From assembly GCA_028819435.1 (NCBI GenBank), contig JAPPLK010000003.1, forward strand, positions 1-64,000: a DNA stretch of 64,000 nucleotides. Reading direction: 5' to 3'. Source of the DNA: Nitrospira sp. (GTDB lineage: Bacteria; Nitrospirota; Nitrospiria; Nitrospirales; UBA8639). The position numbers were made by a program, and so were the translations under genes. Shown here piece after piece: positions 17,662-26,715 of this stretch; position 1 is the stretch's first letter; each line of letters starts with the position of its first letter. Under the pieces are notes generated by a model that was not told the origin of the DNA, did no database searches, and saw nothing but the letters and a program-made list of their open reading frames with translations.

Positions 17662-19626
17662 ATGTTACATCGATTTGTTTTCGTTTATCTTTTTATCCAC
17701 GTGCTTGTGATCTCCGCAGTTTCTTTCGCTGAATCAGATCCATCTGCCTCGGGTGTTCAGACCTTGGACCCCGTGGTCGTCAGTGCGACGAAAACGCCAA
17801 TTCCCCTTCGTCAGGTGACCAGCGCGGTCGAAATCTGGACCGAAGAAGACCTCCAACGGCGGCAAATCAAGACCGTGGTGGAGGCTCTTCGTCTGACGCA
17901 AGGTACGGCGGTCTTGCAAAATGGCGGTCCGGGTGGCACTACAAACGTGCGGATTCGAGGTGGGAGTTCCGAACAAACCTTGGTCCTCATCGACGGAGCG
18001 ATCATGAACAGCGCGACGTTGGGGAGCTTTAATTTCGCACACTTGACCACCGACAATATTGAAAAAATCGAAATCGTTCGGGGCGCCCAGAGCACGCTGT
18101 GGGGTGCCGATGCCATGGGTGGTGTGATCAACATTACGACGAAACGAGGGGGTGGGCCCCTGAGGGCCGGTGGGTTTTTCGAATACGGATCGTTCAGCAC
18201 CTTGCGGGAAGGCGGGAACTTGTCCGGCAGTAAAGGGCCGGTTGATTACTCGTTCGCACTTTCCCGGTGGGATACAACCGGCATATCGCAGATCAATGAT
18301 AGAAGAGGAGCTACCGAGCGCGATGCCTATCGGAATTGGCAGGGTTCTGCCCGAATAGGCATGGCTCTGCCTCGCGACGGCCGGCTCGATTTCAATTTTC
18401 GTTGGTGGAATGGTTCGCTGAATATCGATAGCAGTTCAGGCCCTTCTGACGTTTTAAATGCCAAAAGTAACAGCAGACAATTCACCTACGGCGGAACGTA
18501 TCAACAACCCCTGACCGATTGGTGGAATCACTCGTTGACGCTTTCTCGCTCTCAAGAGGCAAGTCTGTTCGACCCGGGAACGTTGCAGCGTAATCTGACA
18601 ACCGGAATGACGAGGACGCCCTTTGGTGACCCTAATGAAACACGCGTACTGGCGAACCGGATCGAAAGTCAACACAACTTTCGCGTCAATCAATATGTCA
18701 CGTTGACGGCCGGCTATCAATTTCGTGAACAACTGGGAGAGAATGACGCGGGAATCTCGGAAAAGATCGTCTCCTCTCATGCGGGGTTCGGTCAAATGCA
18801 ACTCAATCTGTTTGATCGACTCTTTGCCACTGCCGGGGTGAGGCATGATGCGTATAATGCGTTTGGTGATGCCACGACGTATCGTATAACCGGTGGATAT
18901 TTGGTCAAGGAGACGAACACGAAAATACGAGGCAGCTATGCCACTGGATTCCGGGCTCCAGCAATCAATGAATTGTACTGGCCGGGTTTTGGCAATCCCG
19001 ATTTACAGCCTGAAGAAAATCAAAGTTTCGACGTAGGCGTCGATCAGGCCTTGTTTGCCGACAGAGTGACACTGAGTGGCGGCTATTTTTGGAATCGGTA
19101 TCGTGATCTCATTCAGACGATTCAGAGTGAACCACTATGCGGGACGGGCTCTTTTGGAGCCAATTTTTGTCCCGTCAACGTGGCTTCGGCAAGTACACAA
19201 GGGTGGGAGGGCATGGTGGATATTGTCGTGGCTCAAGAACAACCCTGGGCCAAACGGTTGGAACTGAAGGGGCAATATACCATGACCCTGACTCGTGATC
19301 TGATGTCCGGTGCCAGATTGCGTCGCTGGCCGGTCAATCAAGCCAGTCTGCGCCTGTTTTATCAACCGATGGATTCCGTCAACACGATCCTCGATTTTCG
19401 TTTTGTGGGAAAACAATATAATGGTGCCGGGAATACCCAGCCCGTCGGCTCGTTTGAAGTGGTCAACCTGGCGGTGAACTATGATCTTTCCGATCGGCTC
19501 CAAGCCTACGTCCGCGTGGACAATCTCTTTGATGAAGAGTATGAAGAGATTTTGTATTACGGCACACCGGGACGCTCCGTGTTCGGCGGAATCCGTGCGA
19601 ATTTTGATCTGCCGTTTGGGAGATAA
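17662..19626 (+). CDS. btuB: TonB-dependent outer-membrane corrinoid receptor
   Basis: Outer-membrane transporter that takes up cobalamin with energy from TonB-ExbB-ExbD. It has a signal peptide of about 23 residues ending SFA. The TonB box region is LDPVVVSATKTP, followed by the plug domain (VRIRGGSSEQTLVLIDG, EIVRGAQSTLWGADAMGGVINI) and a 22-strand barrel with GSYATGFRAPAINELYWPGFGNPDLQPEE split across the second half. The C-terminal strand ends ANFDLPFGR rather than in a terminal Phe. The ribosome-binding site gggagg is part of the riboswitch platform. BtuB assignment rests on the riboswitch and the neighbours as well as on similarity. Confidence 0.93.
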   Translation: MLHRFVFVYLFIHVLVISAVSFAESDPSASGVQTLDPVVVSATKTPIPLRQVTSAVEIWTEEDLQRRQIKTVVEALRLTQGTAVLQNGGPGGTTNVRIRGGSSEQTLVLIDGAIMNSATLGSFNFAHLTTDNIEKIEIVRGAQSTLWGADAMGGVINITTKRGGGPLRAGGFFEYGSFSTLREGGNLSGSKGPVDYSFALSRWDTTGISQINDRRGATERDAYRNWQGSARIGMALPRDGRLDFNFRWWNGSLNIDSSSGPSDVLNAKSNSRQFTYGGTYQQPLTDWWNHSLTLSRSQEASLFDPGTLQRNLTTGMTRTPFGDPNETRVLANRIESQHNFRVNQYVTLTAGYQFREQLGENDAGISEKIVSSHAGFGQMQLNLFDRLFATAGVRHDAYNAFGDATTYRITGGYLVKETNTKIRGSYATGFRAPAINELYWPGFGNPDLQPEENQSFDVGVDQALFADRVTLSGGYFWNRYRDLIQTIQSEPLCGTGSFGANFCPVNVASASTQGWEGMVDIVVAQEQPWAKRLELKGQYTMTLTRDLMSGARLRRWPVNQASLRLFYQPMDSVNTILDFRFVGKQYNGAGNTQPVGSFEVVNLAVNYDLSDRLQAYVRVDNLFDEEYEEILYYGTPGRSVFGGIRANFDLPFGR

Positions 19627-19629
19627 CGT

Positions 19630-19895
19630 CCCCCTGATAAGGGGGATTAAGGGGGTTGATTTTTATCAGTCATTGCAGGTCGGATTAGCGAAGTGTAATC
19701 CGACGGTTTGGCAGGTTGTCGGGTTACGCCTGCGGCTAACCCGACCTACGGGGACTGTTGTAGGGGACGGCCCCTGTGCCGTCCCAAATGATTCCGATCA
19801 TTCCATGATCGGAGGACAACCACAGGGGGTTGTCCCTACAGGGCTGGAGGCATTAAGGGAACCGTAGGGGACGGCCCCTGTGCCGTCCCGTGTCT
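19630..19895. repeat. Composite block of dispersed repeats
   Basis: The space between btuB and cobO is filled by several repeat units in tandem: a ccccctgataagggggatta unit, a dyad around cgggttacgcctgcggctaa, and two direct copies of gtaggggacggcccctgtgc (19761 and 19866) with an inverted ggttgtccctaca copy between them. No gene is evident. Confidence 0.65.
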
Positions 19896-19924
19896 TCATG
19901 AGGAGGGATCTATAGGAAATCATC

Positions 19925-20524
19925 ATGAACGCATCGACTGACCATAAAGAAAAAATGCAGCGAGTGAAAGCCTCGGTCGATCGCCGCATCGAGGCCGCTC
20001 GGGAAGAGCGCGGCATTCTGATCGTGTTCACTGGCGCGGGAAAGGGGAAAACCACCGCGGCCTTGGGTATGGTCATGCGCTGCATCGGGCACGGCATGAA
20101 GGTGGCGATTGTGCAGTTTATCAAGGGGGCGATTGATACGGCCGAACAACGGGCTTTACGCGACTATGGAGATCTGGTGACGTTTCTACGACTGGGAGAA
20201 GGGTACACGTGGGAAACCCAGGATCGTGAACGCGATACGAAAGTCGCACGGGAAGCCTGGGAAAAAGCCGTGGAATTTCTACAAAACTCCGAGTATGCCA
20301 TGGTTGTTCTTGATGAATTGAATATTGCCATGAAATATGATTACGTTGACGTGACGGATGTCCTGGCCGTCATTCGGAAGAGGCCGGTGATGCAGCACGT
20401 GGTGATTACCGGGCGGGGAGCCAAACCGGAATTGCTGGAGGCCGCGGATCTCGTCTCTGAAATGAAAATGGTGAAACATCCGTTTCGACAGGGCGTTAAG
20501 GCTCAAAAAGGCGTCGAGTTTTAG
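19925..20524 (+). CDS. cobO: Corrinoid adenosyltransferase, CobA/CobO family
   Basis: Transfers the adenosyl group of ATP to reduced cobalamin or precursors in the cytoplasm. The 199-residue product carries the P-loop FTGAGKGKTTAALGMVMR at about residue 36, the MKVAIVQFIKG strand, the VVLDELN Walker B motif and the C-terminal DLVSEMKMVKHPF characteristic of CobO. The N-terminal 30 residues are charged and helical. It follows btuB and is immediately followed by a second, unrelated adenosyltransferase. Confidence 0.95.
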   Translation: MNASTDHKEKMQRVKASVDRRIEAAREERGILIVFTGAGKGKTTAALGMVMRCIGHGMKVAIVQFIKGAIDTAEQRALRDYGDLVTFLRLGEGYTWETQDRERDTKVAREAWEKAVEFLQNSEYAMVVLDELNIAMKYDYVDVTDVLAVIRKRPVMQHVVITGRGAKPELLEAADLVSEMKMVKHPFRQGVKAQKGVEF

Positions 20525-20568
20525 ATCGTTGAGGCTGAACGGGTATTTGGAAGCAAAAACGGTGTTCC

Positions 20569-21153
20569 ATGCGGATTGGTAAAGTCTATACCAGATCCGG
20601 CGACGCCGGAAAAACCCGGCTTGCCGGCGGGCAGGAAGTGTGGAAGGACTCCTTACGGGTGGAAGCCTATGGCACGGTCGATGAGCTGAATTCAGTCATC
20701 GGCATTGCCAGGGCGTTGAATGCCGAGCATCCGAAAACGGTTGCCAACAGGGAGAAGCTTGAGGAGAACCTGCGGTGGTTGCAAAACAAGTTGTTCGACG
20801 TCGGCGGGATCCTGGCTACGGCGCCGGGTGAGACTTTCAAAAACATGCCGGCAGTGACAGCCGATGACGTGGTCCGGTTGGAACGTCTGATTGATGCCTG
20901 CCAGGAAGACCTGGAGCCGCTAAAAGAGTTTATCCTGCCGGGAGGCGGAAAGGTGTCCGGTTTTTTGCACCAGGCCCGAACCGTTTGCCGGAGGGCCGAA
21001 CGGCTCTGTGTGACCTTGTCTCGTAATGAGGGCGTTCCCCCTGAACTCGTGCGGTTCTTGAACCGATTGAGTGACGCCCTGTTTGTGTTGGCGCGCTGGA
21101 CCGCAAAAACGCAAGGAGAAGACGAATACCTGTGGGAACGGGAAGGAGGATGA
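20569..21153 (+). CDS. Corrinoid adenosyltransferase, PduO family
   Basis: ATP:cob(I)alamin adenosyltransferase of the PduO (MMAB-like) family, structurally unrelated to CobO. The N-terminus IGKVYTRSGDAGKTRLAGG is the ATP-binding signature, YGTVDELNSVIGIAR follows, and the C-terminal half holds FILPGGGKVSGFLHQARTVC followed by RRAERL, and FLNRLSDALFVLAR. All are standard. The ATG lies 44 bases after cobO, and the stop is two bases before the cobU ATG. Either enzyme alone should suffice for adenosylation, so having both side by side suggests different substrates or conditions. Confidence 0.95.
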   Translation: MRIGKVYTRSGDAGKTRLAGGQEVWKDSLRVEAYGTVDELNSVIGIARALNAEHPKTVANREKLEENLRWLQNKLFDVGGILATAPGETFKNMPAVTADDVVRLERLIDACQEDLEPLKEFILPGGGKVSGFLHQARTVCRRAERLCVTLSRNEGVPPELVRFLNRLSDALFVLARWTAKTQGEDEYLWEREGG

Positions 21154-21154
21154 G

Positions 21155-21664
21155 ATGCTGTGCCTTATCCTCGGAGGGGCACGTTCAGGAAAGAGCCGGT
21201 TGGCATTGACCTTGGCGGGACGTGACTCGCCCAAGGTTTTTGTCGCAACCGGAGAACCTGGTGACGAGGAGATGGCTGCGCGCATTCGAAAGCATCGACA
21301 GGACCGCGATCCATCCTGGGAAACTCACGAAATTCCCATTGAGGTTAGCGATTGGCTCAGGAGCAAAGGGGGCTTGTACAAAACAGTGGTGGTTGATTGC
21401 CTGACTTTGTGGTTGTCAAATCTTCTCGGGAACGGGATTCAGGCGTCTCAAATTCCCGTCTATACTGATGAACTGATGCAATCGGCTCGAATGGTTCCCG
21501 GTACGGTGGTGTTGGTGAGTAATGAAGTGGGCCTGGGAATCGTTCCGGGCGACGCCGTGACGCGACAATTTCGAGACCTCGCGGGGGCACTGAATCAACG
21601 TGTTGCCGCGGCCGCCGATGCCGTGTATTTGTGCGTGAGCGGGCTTCCTATGAAATTAAAGTAA
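21155..21664 (+). CDS. cobU: Adenosylcobinamide kinase/guanylyltransferase
   Basis: Phosphorylates adenosylcobinamide and attaches GMP, giving AdoCbi-GDP for nucleotide-loop assembly. P-loop LILGGARSGKSRLAL lies right at the N-terminus; the guanylylated His lies in AARIRKHRQDRDPSW; VVVDCLTLWLSNLL and VSNEVGLGIVPGDAVTRQFRD complete the signature. The ATG chosen, after ggaagga, gives 169 residues, the usual size; the frame extends upstream inside the preceding gene without homology. Confidence 0.95.
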   Translation: MLCLILGGARSGKSRLALTLAGRDSPKVFVATGEPGDEEMAARIRKHRQDRDPSWETHEIPIEVSDWLRSKGGLYKTVVVDCLTLWLSNLLGNGIQASQIPVYTDELMQSARMVPGTVVLVSNEVGLGIVPGDAVTRQFRDLAGALNQRVAAAADAVYLCVSGLPMKLK

Positions 21665-21690
21665 CTGTATCTCCGCATGTCGGGTGCAAC

Positions 21691-22755
21691 ATGAACGAAG
21701 CAGGAATGGATCTGACCCTCCCGGCCTTGAGGCCTCTCGATGAGGATGCGCGGCTGCAGGCGCAAGCCCGGCTCGACTCTCTCACCAAACCCGTGGGAAG
21801 CCTGGGACGACTTGAGGAAATTGCCGCGCGCTATTGTGCAATCACCGGAAACGTCTCCGTTCCAAGTCTCGACGCCGTTGTGTTTACGCTGGCGGCCGAC
21901 CACGGCGTGACAGCCGAGGAGGTGAGCGCGTATCCGCAATCCGTGACTGCGCAAATGGTGAAGAATTTTGTCCATGGCGGTGCCGCAGTGAACGTCCTGG
22001 CTCGCCATGCTGAAGCATCCCTGCGTTTAGTGGACATGGGAGTGGTTGAGGACCTTAGCGCATGTGCCGGTCTCCTGGATCATAAGATTGCTTATGGAAC
22101 AAAGAATTTTCTTCGTGAACCCGCGATGTCCCGTGAGCAGGCGTTGCAGTCGATTCGGGTTGGGATGGATTTGGCCAACGCCGCTTACGCGGATGGGAAA
22201 AATCTTATTGCCGTCGGGGAAATGGGTATCGGTAATACTACGTCCAGTGCTGCCGTCGTGTCGGCGTTGACCGGGCAAAGCGTGGAAAAGGTTGCGGGCC
22301 GGGGAACCGGGGTCGATGATCAAACCCTGAAACATAAAGTCTCCGTTGTTGAGCAGGCGCTTGAGTTGCATCGTCCGTCTTCCTCCGACGCCATCGAGGT
22401 TTTGACGACGGTTGGTGGGTTCGAAATCGGTGGAATGGCCGGCCTGATGCTCGGGGCTGCGGCCTGTCGGGTGCCGGTAGTGCTGGACGGCTTTATTACC
22501 GGAGCAAGCGCCTTGCTCGCCGTGGCGCTGGAACCCCGCTGCCGTGACTATCTCATCGCGTCGCACCTGTCCCGGGAACCCGGACACCGGATCGTGCTCG
22601 ATCACCTGGGGCTCGAGCCGTTGGTGAATTTGCGGATGCGGCTTGGCGAGGGGACCGGCGCCTGTCTGGCCGTGACGCTCATTCACGCTGCCTTGAAAAT
22701 CTATAGGGAAATGGCCACGTTTGAGGAAGCACGGGTTTCCGGTGCGCTGCCGTAA
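21691..22755 (+). CDS. cobT: Nicotinate-nucleotide:dimethylbenzimidazole phosphoribosyltransferase
   Basis: Makes the alpha-ribazole phosphate used as the lower ligand of cobalamin. Signatures include LTKPVGSLGRLEEIAARY, AADHGVTAEEVSAYP, MGIGNTTSSAAVV and GGFEIGGMAGLMLGAA, with the catalytic Glu in RLGEGTGACLAV near residue 318. The ATG at 21691 gives 354 residues, as usual; the open frame reaches back into cobU. A second ATG five codons later has a slightly better purine-rich leader. It lies between cobU and cobS as in many cobalamin operons. Confidence 0.95.
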   Translation: MNEAGMDLTLPALRPLDEDARLQAQARLDSLTKPVGSLGRLEEIAARYCAITGNVSVPSLDAVVFTLAADHGVTAEEVSAYPQSVTAQMVKNFVHGGAAVNVLARHAEASLRLVDMGVVEDLSACAGLLDHKIAYGTKNFLREPAMSREQALQSIRVGMDLANAAYADGKNLIAVGEMGIGNTTSSAAVVSALTGQSVEKVAGRGTGVDDQTLKHKVSVVEQALELHRPSSSDAIEVLTTVGGFEIGGMAGLMLGAAACRVPVVLDGFITGASALLAVALEPRCRDYLIASHLSREPGHRIVLDHLGLEPLVNLRMRLGEGTGACLAVTLIHAALKIYREMATFEEARVSGALP

Positions 22756-22788
22756 TCATAAGTTCCATAATCCGGAGCCTGGACGCCC

Positions 22789-23553
22789 ATGATCAGGTTC
22801 TTCCTGTTGGCATGGCATTTTCTCACGATCATCCCGCTTTACAGGTCGCAGCACGTTCAGCCTGCTCCGCGGGAATTGGCTTCCTCCATGCAATGGTACC
22901 CTGCGGTGGGCTTGGCCATCGGGGGAATACTTGTTGCCGCCGATACGGTATTCGGCATGCTCTTGACGCCGGATGTGACCGCGCTGTTCATCCTGTGTCT
23001 CCTGGTTGTCCTGACCGGAGGGCTACACCAGGATGGCTTGGCCGATACCATTGACGGGTTGGCCAAGCGAGGAAGCGTTGTGGAACGGTTGGCCGTCATG
23101 AAAGACGGGCGCATCGGAGCCTTGGGTGCGACTGGTTTGACACTGGCATTGGGATTGCGATTCGCCGGCATCCTGCACTTGCCTTCACCTGATCGAATGG
23201 GTCTGTTGTTGTGCATGCCGGTGATCGGGAAGTGGGCCATGGTGGTCAGCACGTTTGGCAGTTCGCATGCGCGGGCGGAGGGCGGTCTTGCTTCTGGCTT
23301 TTTGAACGAAATTTGGTTGAAGGACATGATTTGGCCCACTGTCTGGGCCGGAATTTTTGTCTGTGCAATCCTCGGGTGGCAAGTGGGCGGGTTATTGTTA
23401 GGTCTCAGTGGAGTCGCGGCACGGGTGATGGTTTTTCTGTGCTCTCGTGTTTTTGGGGGGATCACGGGAGACGTGCTTGGGGCGATCAATGAAGGTACGG
23501 AAATCCTGTTTCTGTTTGCCGCACCGCTGATCCTGACGTTGGTGGTTCTCTGA
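22789..23553 (+). CDS. cobS: Adenosylcobinamide-GDP ribazoletransferase (cobalamin synthase)
   Basis: Integral membrane enzyme that joins AdoCbi-GDP and alpha-ribazole. The 254-residue product has several hydrophobic helices, with the family motifs FLTIIPL near the N-terminus, WYPAVGLAIG, GGLHQDGLADTIDGLA (acidic metal site) and MKDGRIGALGATGL. It follows cobT and precedes a tiny Cys-rich protein by three bases. Confidence 0.95.
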   Translation: MIRFFLLAWHFLTIIPLYRSQHVQPAPRELASSMQWYPAVGLAIGGILVAADTVFGMLLTPDVTALFILCLLVVLTGGLHQDGLADTIDGLAKRGSVVERLAVMKDGRIGALGATGLTLALGLRFAGILHLPSPDRMGLLLCMPVIGKWAMVVSTFGSSHARAEGGLASGFLNEIWLKDMIWPTVWAGIFVCAILGWQVGGLLLGLSGVAARVMVFLCSRVFGGITGDVLGAINEGTEILFLFAAPLILTLVVL

Positions 23554-23556
23554 TCC

Positions 23557-23751
23557 GTGAAACGCCATCTCAGGAAAACGTGCGGGCGATGCGGTTGTGT
23601 GTTCACGTGTGGACTGTACGGATGTTGGTGCGCCGACGTGCCGGTTTCTGACGCCCTCTATGCGGCCATTGCCGAACGTTTCGCGGATTGCTTGTGCCCG
23701 TCGTGCTTGAAGGCGCCGTGCGCAGGGGATCTTGATCTCAACGTCGGCTGA
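23557..23751 (+). CDS. Cysteine-rich CWC-family small protein
   Basis: A 64-residue protein with ten Cys, in the pattern CGRCGCVFTCGLYGCWC followed by CLCPSCLKAPC. This fits the cysteine-rich CWC family, whose function is unknown but whose spacing suggests a zinc or other metal site. It starts with GTG three bases after cobS and its stop overlaps the cbiB ATG (tgATG), so it is translated as part of the cobalamin operon. It has no signal peptide, and a cytoplasmic metal-handling role is only a guess. Confidence 0.75.
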   Translation: MKRHLRKTCGRCGCVFTCGLYGCWCADVPVSDALYAAIAERFADCLCPSCLKAPCAGDLDLNVG

Positions 23752-24719
23752 TGGTGGAGTCCACGTTAGCCGTCAATCTTTTGGCAGTTTGTGCTCTTGA
23801 CGGATTACTGGGAGATCCCCGGTGGATGCCTCATCCGGTCAGGTGGATGGGCGCGTGTATCAACCGGTGTGAACCTGTGCTCAGAAAGCAGTTTGTCTCA
23901 CCCCTGAGCCGACGTGCCGCAGGATCCATCCTGGCCGTGTTTGTCCCAGCCCTGAGCTTCCTGGTGGCATGGGGTGCGTTGCACGTTGCCTTTCTGGTGC
24001 ATCCATGGCTTGGCAATCTTCTGTGGATTGTACTGGGATATACAACCTTGGCGGCGAAGGATTTGGCGAATCACGCGTGGGCGGTCTATCACCATCTTTG
24101 CTCCGGATCATTACAGGAGGCCCGTCAAGCGGTGTCGTTGATGGTCGGACGGGATACCAACAGGTTGACGGAAACCGAAATCTCCAGGGCGACCGTTGAG
24201 AGTGTGGCTGAAAATACCTCGGACGGTGTGATTGCGCCGTTGTTCTATCTGGTCATCGGTGGACCGCCGTTGGCGTTAGCCTATAAGGCCGTTAATACCT
24301 TGGATTCAATGATCGGGCATCAGGATGAATCGCATCGTGACATTGGATGGGCGTCAGCCAAACTCGATGATCTTGCCAATTTCATCCCATCGCGATTGAG
24401 CGCGAGCTTGCTGGTGGTGTCGTCGCTCTTTCGCCATGCCGCCGTGGCGAGCGCGTGGAATCTCTATCGACGGGATTGCGCCAAACATGCCAGCCCCAAC
24501 AGCGGGCATCCTGAGGCAGCCATGGCTGGTGCCTTGAGGATTCTGTTGGGTGGTCCGGCCGTCTACGACGGCGTTCGGGTCGAACGCCCCCAAATAAGTG
24601 ATCCCGCGAACGTACCGCAACCCCGTCACGTTCCCCTGGCGATAGAATTGATGTGGATTTCATTCGGGTTGGCCATTGTGCTGGCCGTGGTCTGTGCGAC
24701 GTTGTGGAACCGCATGTAA
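23751..24719 (+). CDS. cbiB: Adenosylcobinamide-phosphate synthase
   Basis: Membrane enzyme that attaches aminopropanol (or its phosphate) to adenosylcobyric acid. The 322-residue product has the N-terminal LLGDPRWMPHPVRWMG signature, then GRDTNRLTETEISRATVES, ENTSDGVIAPLFY, AYKAVNTLDSMIGH and DIGWASAKLDDLANFIPSRL, with four or five hydrophobic helices. It partners with the downstream CobD decarboxylase, which supplies the aminopropanol phosphate. The start overlaps the CWC gene and its end overlaps the cobD start. Confidence 0.95.
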   Translation: MVESTLAVNLLAVCALDGLLGDPRWMPHPVRWMGACINRCEPVLRKQFVSPLSRRAAGSILAVFVPALSFLVAWGALHVAFLVHPWLGNLLWIVLGYTTLAAKDLANHAWAVYHHLCSGSLQEARQAVSLMVGRDTNRLTETEISRATVESVAENTSDGVIAPLFYLVIGGPPLALAYKAVNTLDSMIGHQDESHRDIGWASAKLDDLANFIPSRLSASLLVVSSLFRHAAVASAWNLYRRDCAKHASPNSGHPEAAMAGALRILLGGPAVYDGVRVERPQISDPANVPQPRHVPLAIELMWISFGLAIVLAVVCATLWNRM

Positions 24720-25819
24720 GCCATGGCGGGAACGTGTATGACGCCGCCCGGCTCTTGTCCCGGGACCCGTCGACTTTGTGCGATTTCAGCGCCAACATCA
24801 ATGCCTTGGGCGTTCCGTCGGCTGCACGGCGCGTCCTGCAAACTGCTATCGGCAAAGTTCAACATTACCCTGATCCCCAAGGCTTGGCTTTGGTCCAGGC
24901 CATTGCTGAACATCATGGCATCTCACCCGAAAACGTGGTTTTGGGGAATGGAACGGTGGAATTGATTTATGCTTTTCCTGCCGCCTTCAACGTCAGACAT
25001 GGGTTGATTATTGGGCCGATCTTCTCCGAATATGAACGGGTGTTGACGTTGGCCAACGCTCGTGTGACTCGTGTTTTGGCACGGTCCGAAGACGACTACC
25101 GTCCGCCCGTTCGTGAAGTGCTGGAAAAGGTGGAGCACCCACCCCCAGGTTGGGGCATGCGCCGTCTGCCGATTGAGGTCGTGTTTCTGTGTAATCCGAA
25201 CAGCCCGACGGGTCGCAGTGTCTCGCGAAACAGCGTCTATCGTTTGTTGGAAGCCGTCAAACGACGAGATGGGTACCTGATCGTTGATGAGACGTTCGTG
25301 GAATTTTGTGAGGAGAAGTCCGTGATCCAACGGGCCGCTCGTGATGATTCGTTGCTGGTACTGAGAAGTTTTACGAAGTTCTACGGGATTCCCGGTCTTC
25401 GGATCGGGTACATCGTGGGAACGGAAAAGAGTTTATGGGAACTCAGGAACCGGCTTCCCCCCTGGTCCGTGAATACGTTGGCCCAGGAAGCGGCCCTGGC
25501 TTGTTTGCAGGACCACCGTTATAGAGAACGGACGTTATTGTTTATCCAGAAGGAGCGTCCTGTTTTCAGGCGGGCGCTTGAACGGATCCCTGGGGTTCGC
25601 GTTTATCCTTCGTCTGCGAATTTTTTTCTGGTAGAGTTACCCGGACCGTTGACGAGTCATCAGGTACAGGCCGCGTTGATGGAACGTGGCTACCTGGTCA
25701 GGGACTGCTCAAATTATCCGGGGCTGCATGAACGAATGCTTCGGTTCGCCGTAAGAACGTCACGTGAAAACGCTCGATTGGTGAAACAATTGCAACAGGT
25801 GGTGCAGGCGCAATTATGA
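24704..25819 (+). CDS. cobD: L-threonine-O-3-phosphate decarboxylase, CobD/CobC-like aminotransferase fold
   Basis: PLP enzyme making (R)-1-aminopropan-2-ol phosphate for the cobalamin side chain. The N-terminus VSHGGNVYDAARLL, then DFSANINALG, is diagnostic. VFLCNPNSPTGRSVSR, LIVDETFVEFCE and the PLP-lysine loop RSFTKFYGIPGLRIGY are the fold-type I features. The GTG chosen begins at the conserved HGGN region and gives 371 residues, overlapping cbiB by 16 bases; an ATG at 24653 would add 17 residues without homology. It closes the cobalamin cluster. Confidence 0.93.
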   Translation: MEPHVSHGGNVYDAARLLSRDPSTLCDFSANINALGVPSAARRVLQTAIGKVQHYPDPQGLALVQAIAEHHGISPENVVLGNGTVELIYAFPAAFNVRHGLIIGPIFSEYERVLTLANARVTRVLARSEDDYRPPVREVLEKVEHPPPGWGMRRLPIEVVFLCNPNSPTGRSVSRNSVYRLLEAVKRRDGYLIVDETFVEFCEEKSVIQRAARDDSLLVLRSFTKFYGIPGLRIGYIVGTEKSLWELRNRLPPWSVNTLAQEAALACLQDHRYRERTLLFIQKERPVFRRALERIPGVRVYPSSANFFLVELPGPLTSHQVQAALMERGYLVRDCSNYPGLHERMLRFAVRTSRENARLVKQLQQVVQAQL

Positions 25820-26292
25820 ACGTTCGTAATCTGACCGGGATCGGCATTCTCGTCGTGCTGGTTGTCGCGGGTTTTCTGTTTTCCCGTCCGCAGGGTGGCA
25901 CGTCCGATATTCCCGATGATCCCCAGGCCCACGAAGCGTTGGAACTGGTGCGCTCTCATCCGGCTCGCAATGATCCGACCTTGGAGGATGCGATCAATCG
26001 GTACGTCGAAGAGCTGGAATCCCAGGGAACGCCCCTGCATCGAGGCGAGTGGCAGGTGGGCAAAGAACGTGACGGCGTCTATGCCGTCAGGATGCTGGTG
26101 CGTGAGAAGGGGTTCAACGAATGGATTGAACGGGAGTTTGCCTGGCGGGTTACGTTAAAAGATAAAACCGTCAGGGTAATTTCTCTGGCCGCGATTCACT
26201 TCATGCCGTTTCACGAGTTGCCGCCGTTGCCGCACCAGGACCAGATCTCAGGGGCACTCATGCAGTCTCCGGTGGAAACGCAACTTGGATGA
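25816..26292 (+). CDS. Hypothetical membrane-anchored protein
   Basis: I do not recognise a family. The 158-residue product has one N-terminal hydrophobic segment (about residues 6-23) followed by a soluble, mostly charged domain with a beta-rich part around EWQVGKERDGVYAVRMLVRE. It is probably anchored to the inner membrane or secreted. The ATG overlaps the cobD stop (ATGA), so it is co-translated with the cobalamin genes. Its 3' end overlaps the convergent Rieske gene by 35 bases. Confidence 0.65.
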   Translation: MNVRNLTGIGILVVLVVAGFLFSRPQGGTSDIPDDPQAHEALELVRSHPARNDPTLEDAINRYVEELESQGTPLHRGEWQVGKERDGVYAVRMLVREKGFNEWIEREFAWRVTLKDKTVRVISLAAIHFMPFHELPPLPHQDQISGALMQSPVETQLG

Positions 26293-26584
26293 CGCCGTTT
26301 TCCACGCGAGTTCGGTAGCAGGGAACGGCCCACTCCGGGTTGGGGTTTTCTATACATTGTCCCGTGCGCACGTTGAATTCCCATCCATGCCACGGGCATT
26401 CCACGATCTCTCCATTCAGCGTTCCTTCCCCGAGCGGGCCTCCCGCGTGAGGGCAGGTATTGTCCAGCGCCAGAATTTCTCCGTCCACGTTGAATAGGGC
26501 CACACCGTGAGTGTCGTCGAGTTCAACCGACAGGCACGTTCCCGGTTCGAGATCTTCAAGCTTGGCAACGTCGAAATATTGCAT
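26258..26584 (-). CDS. Rieske [2Fe-2S] ferredoxin-like protein
   Basis: Small cytoplasmic Rieske protein of the type related to nitrite-reductase small subunits and dioxygenase ferredoxins. The two cluster-binding boxes are CPHAGGPLGEG and CPWHGWEFNV, each with one Cys and one His. The ATG at 26584 (MQYFDVAKLEDL) gives 108 residues, the usual size; the frame continues upstream without homology. No oxygenase lies beside it, so its electron partner is unknown. It is convergent with the preceding gene and overlaps its end. Confidence 0.9.
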   Translation of the reverse strand: MQYFDVAKLEDLEPGTCLSVELDDTHGVALFNVDGEILALDNTCPHAGGPLGEGTLNGEIVECPWHGWEFNVRTGQCIENPNPEWAVPCYRTRVENGVIQVAFPPETA

Positions 26585-26715
26585 AACGGTAAATTTTTGC
26601 GAAAAGAGCAGAAACCTTACCAAGGTCCTCGTTTCCGTGGCAAGCCATGGATGGGGGTGTTGTTGCTTCGGCATCGTTTCTGATGCTATACAAACGTTCA
26701 AATTTCAGGTGATCC

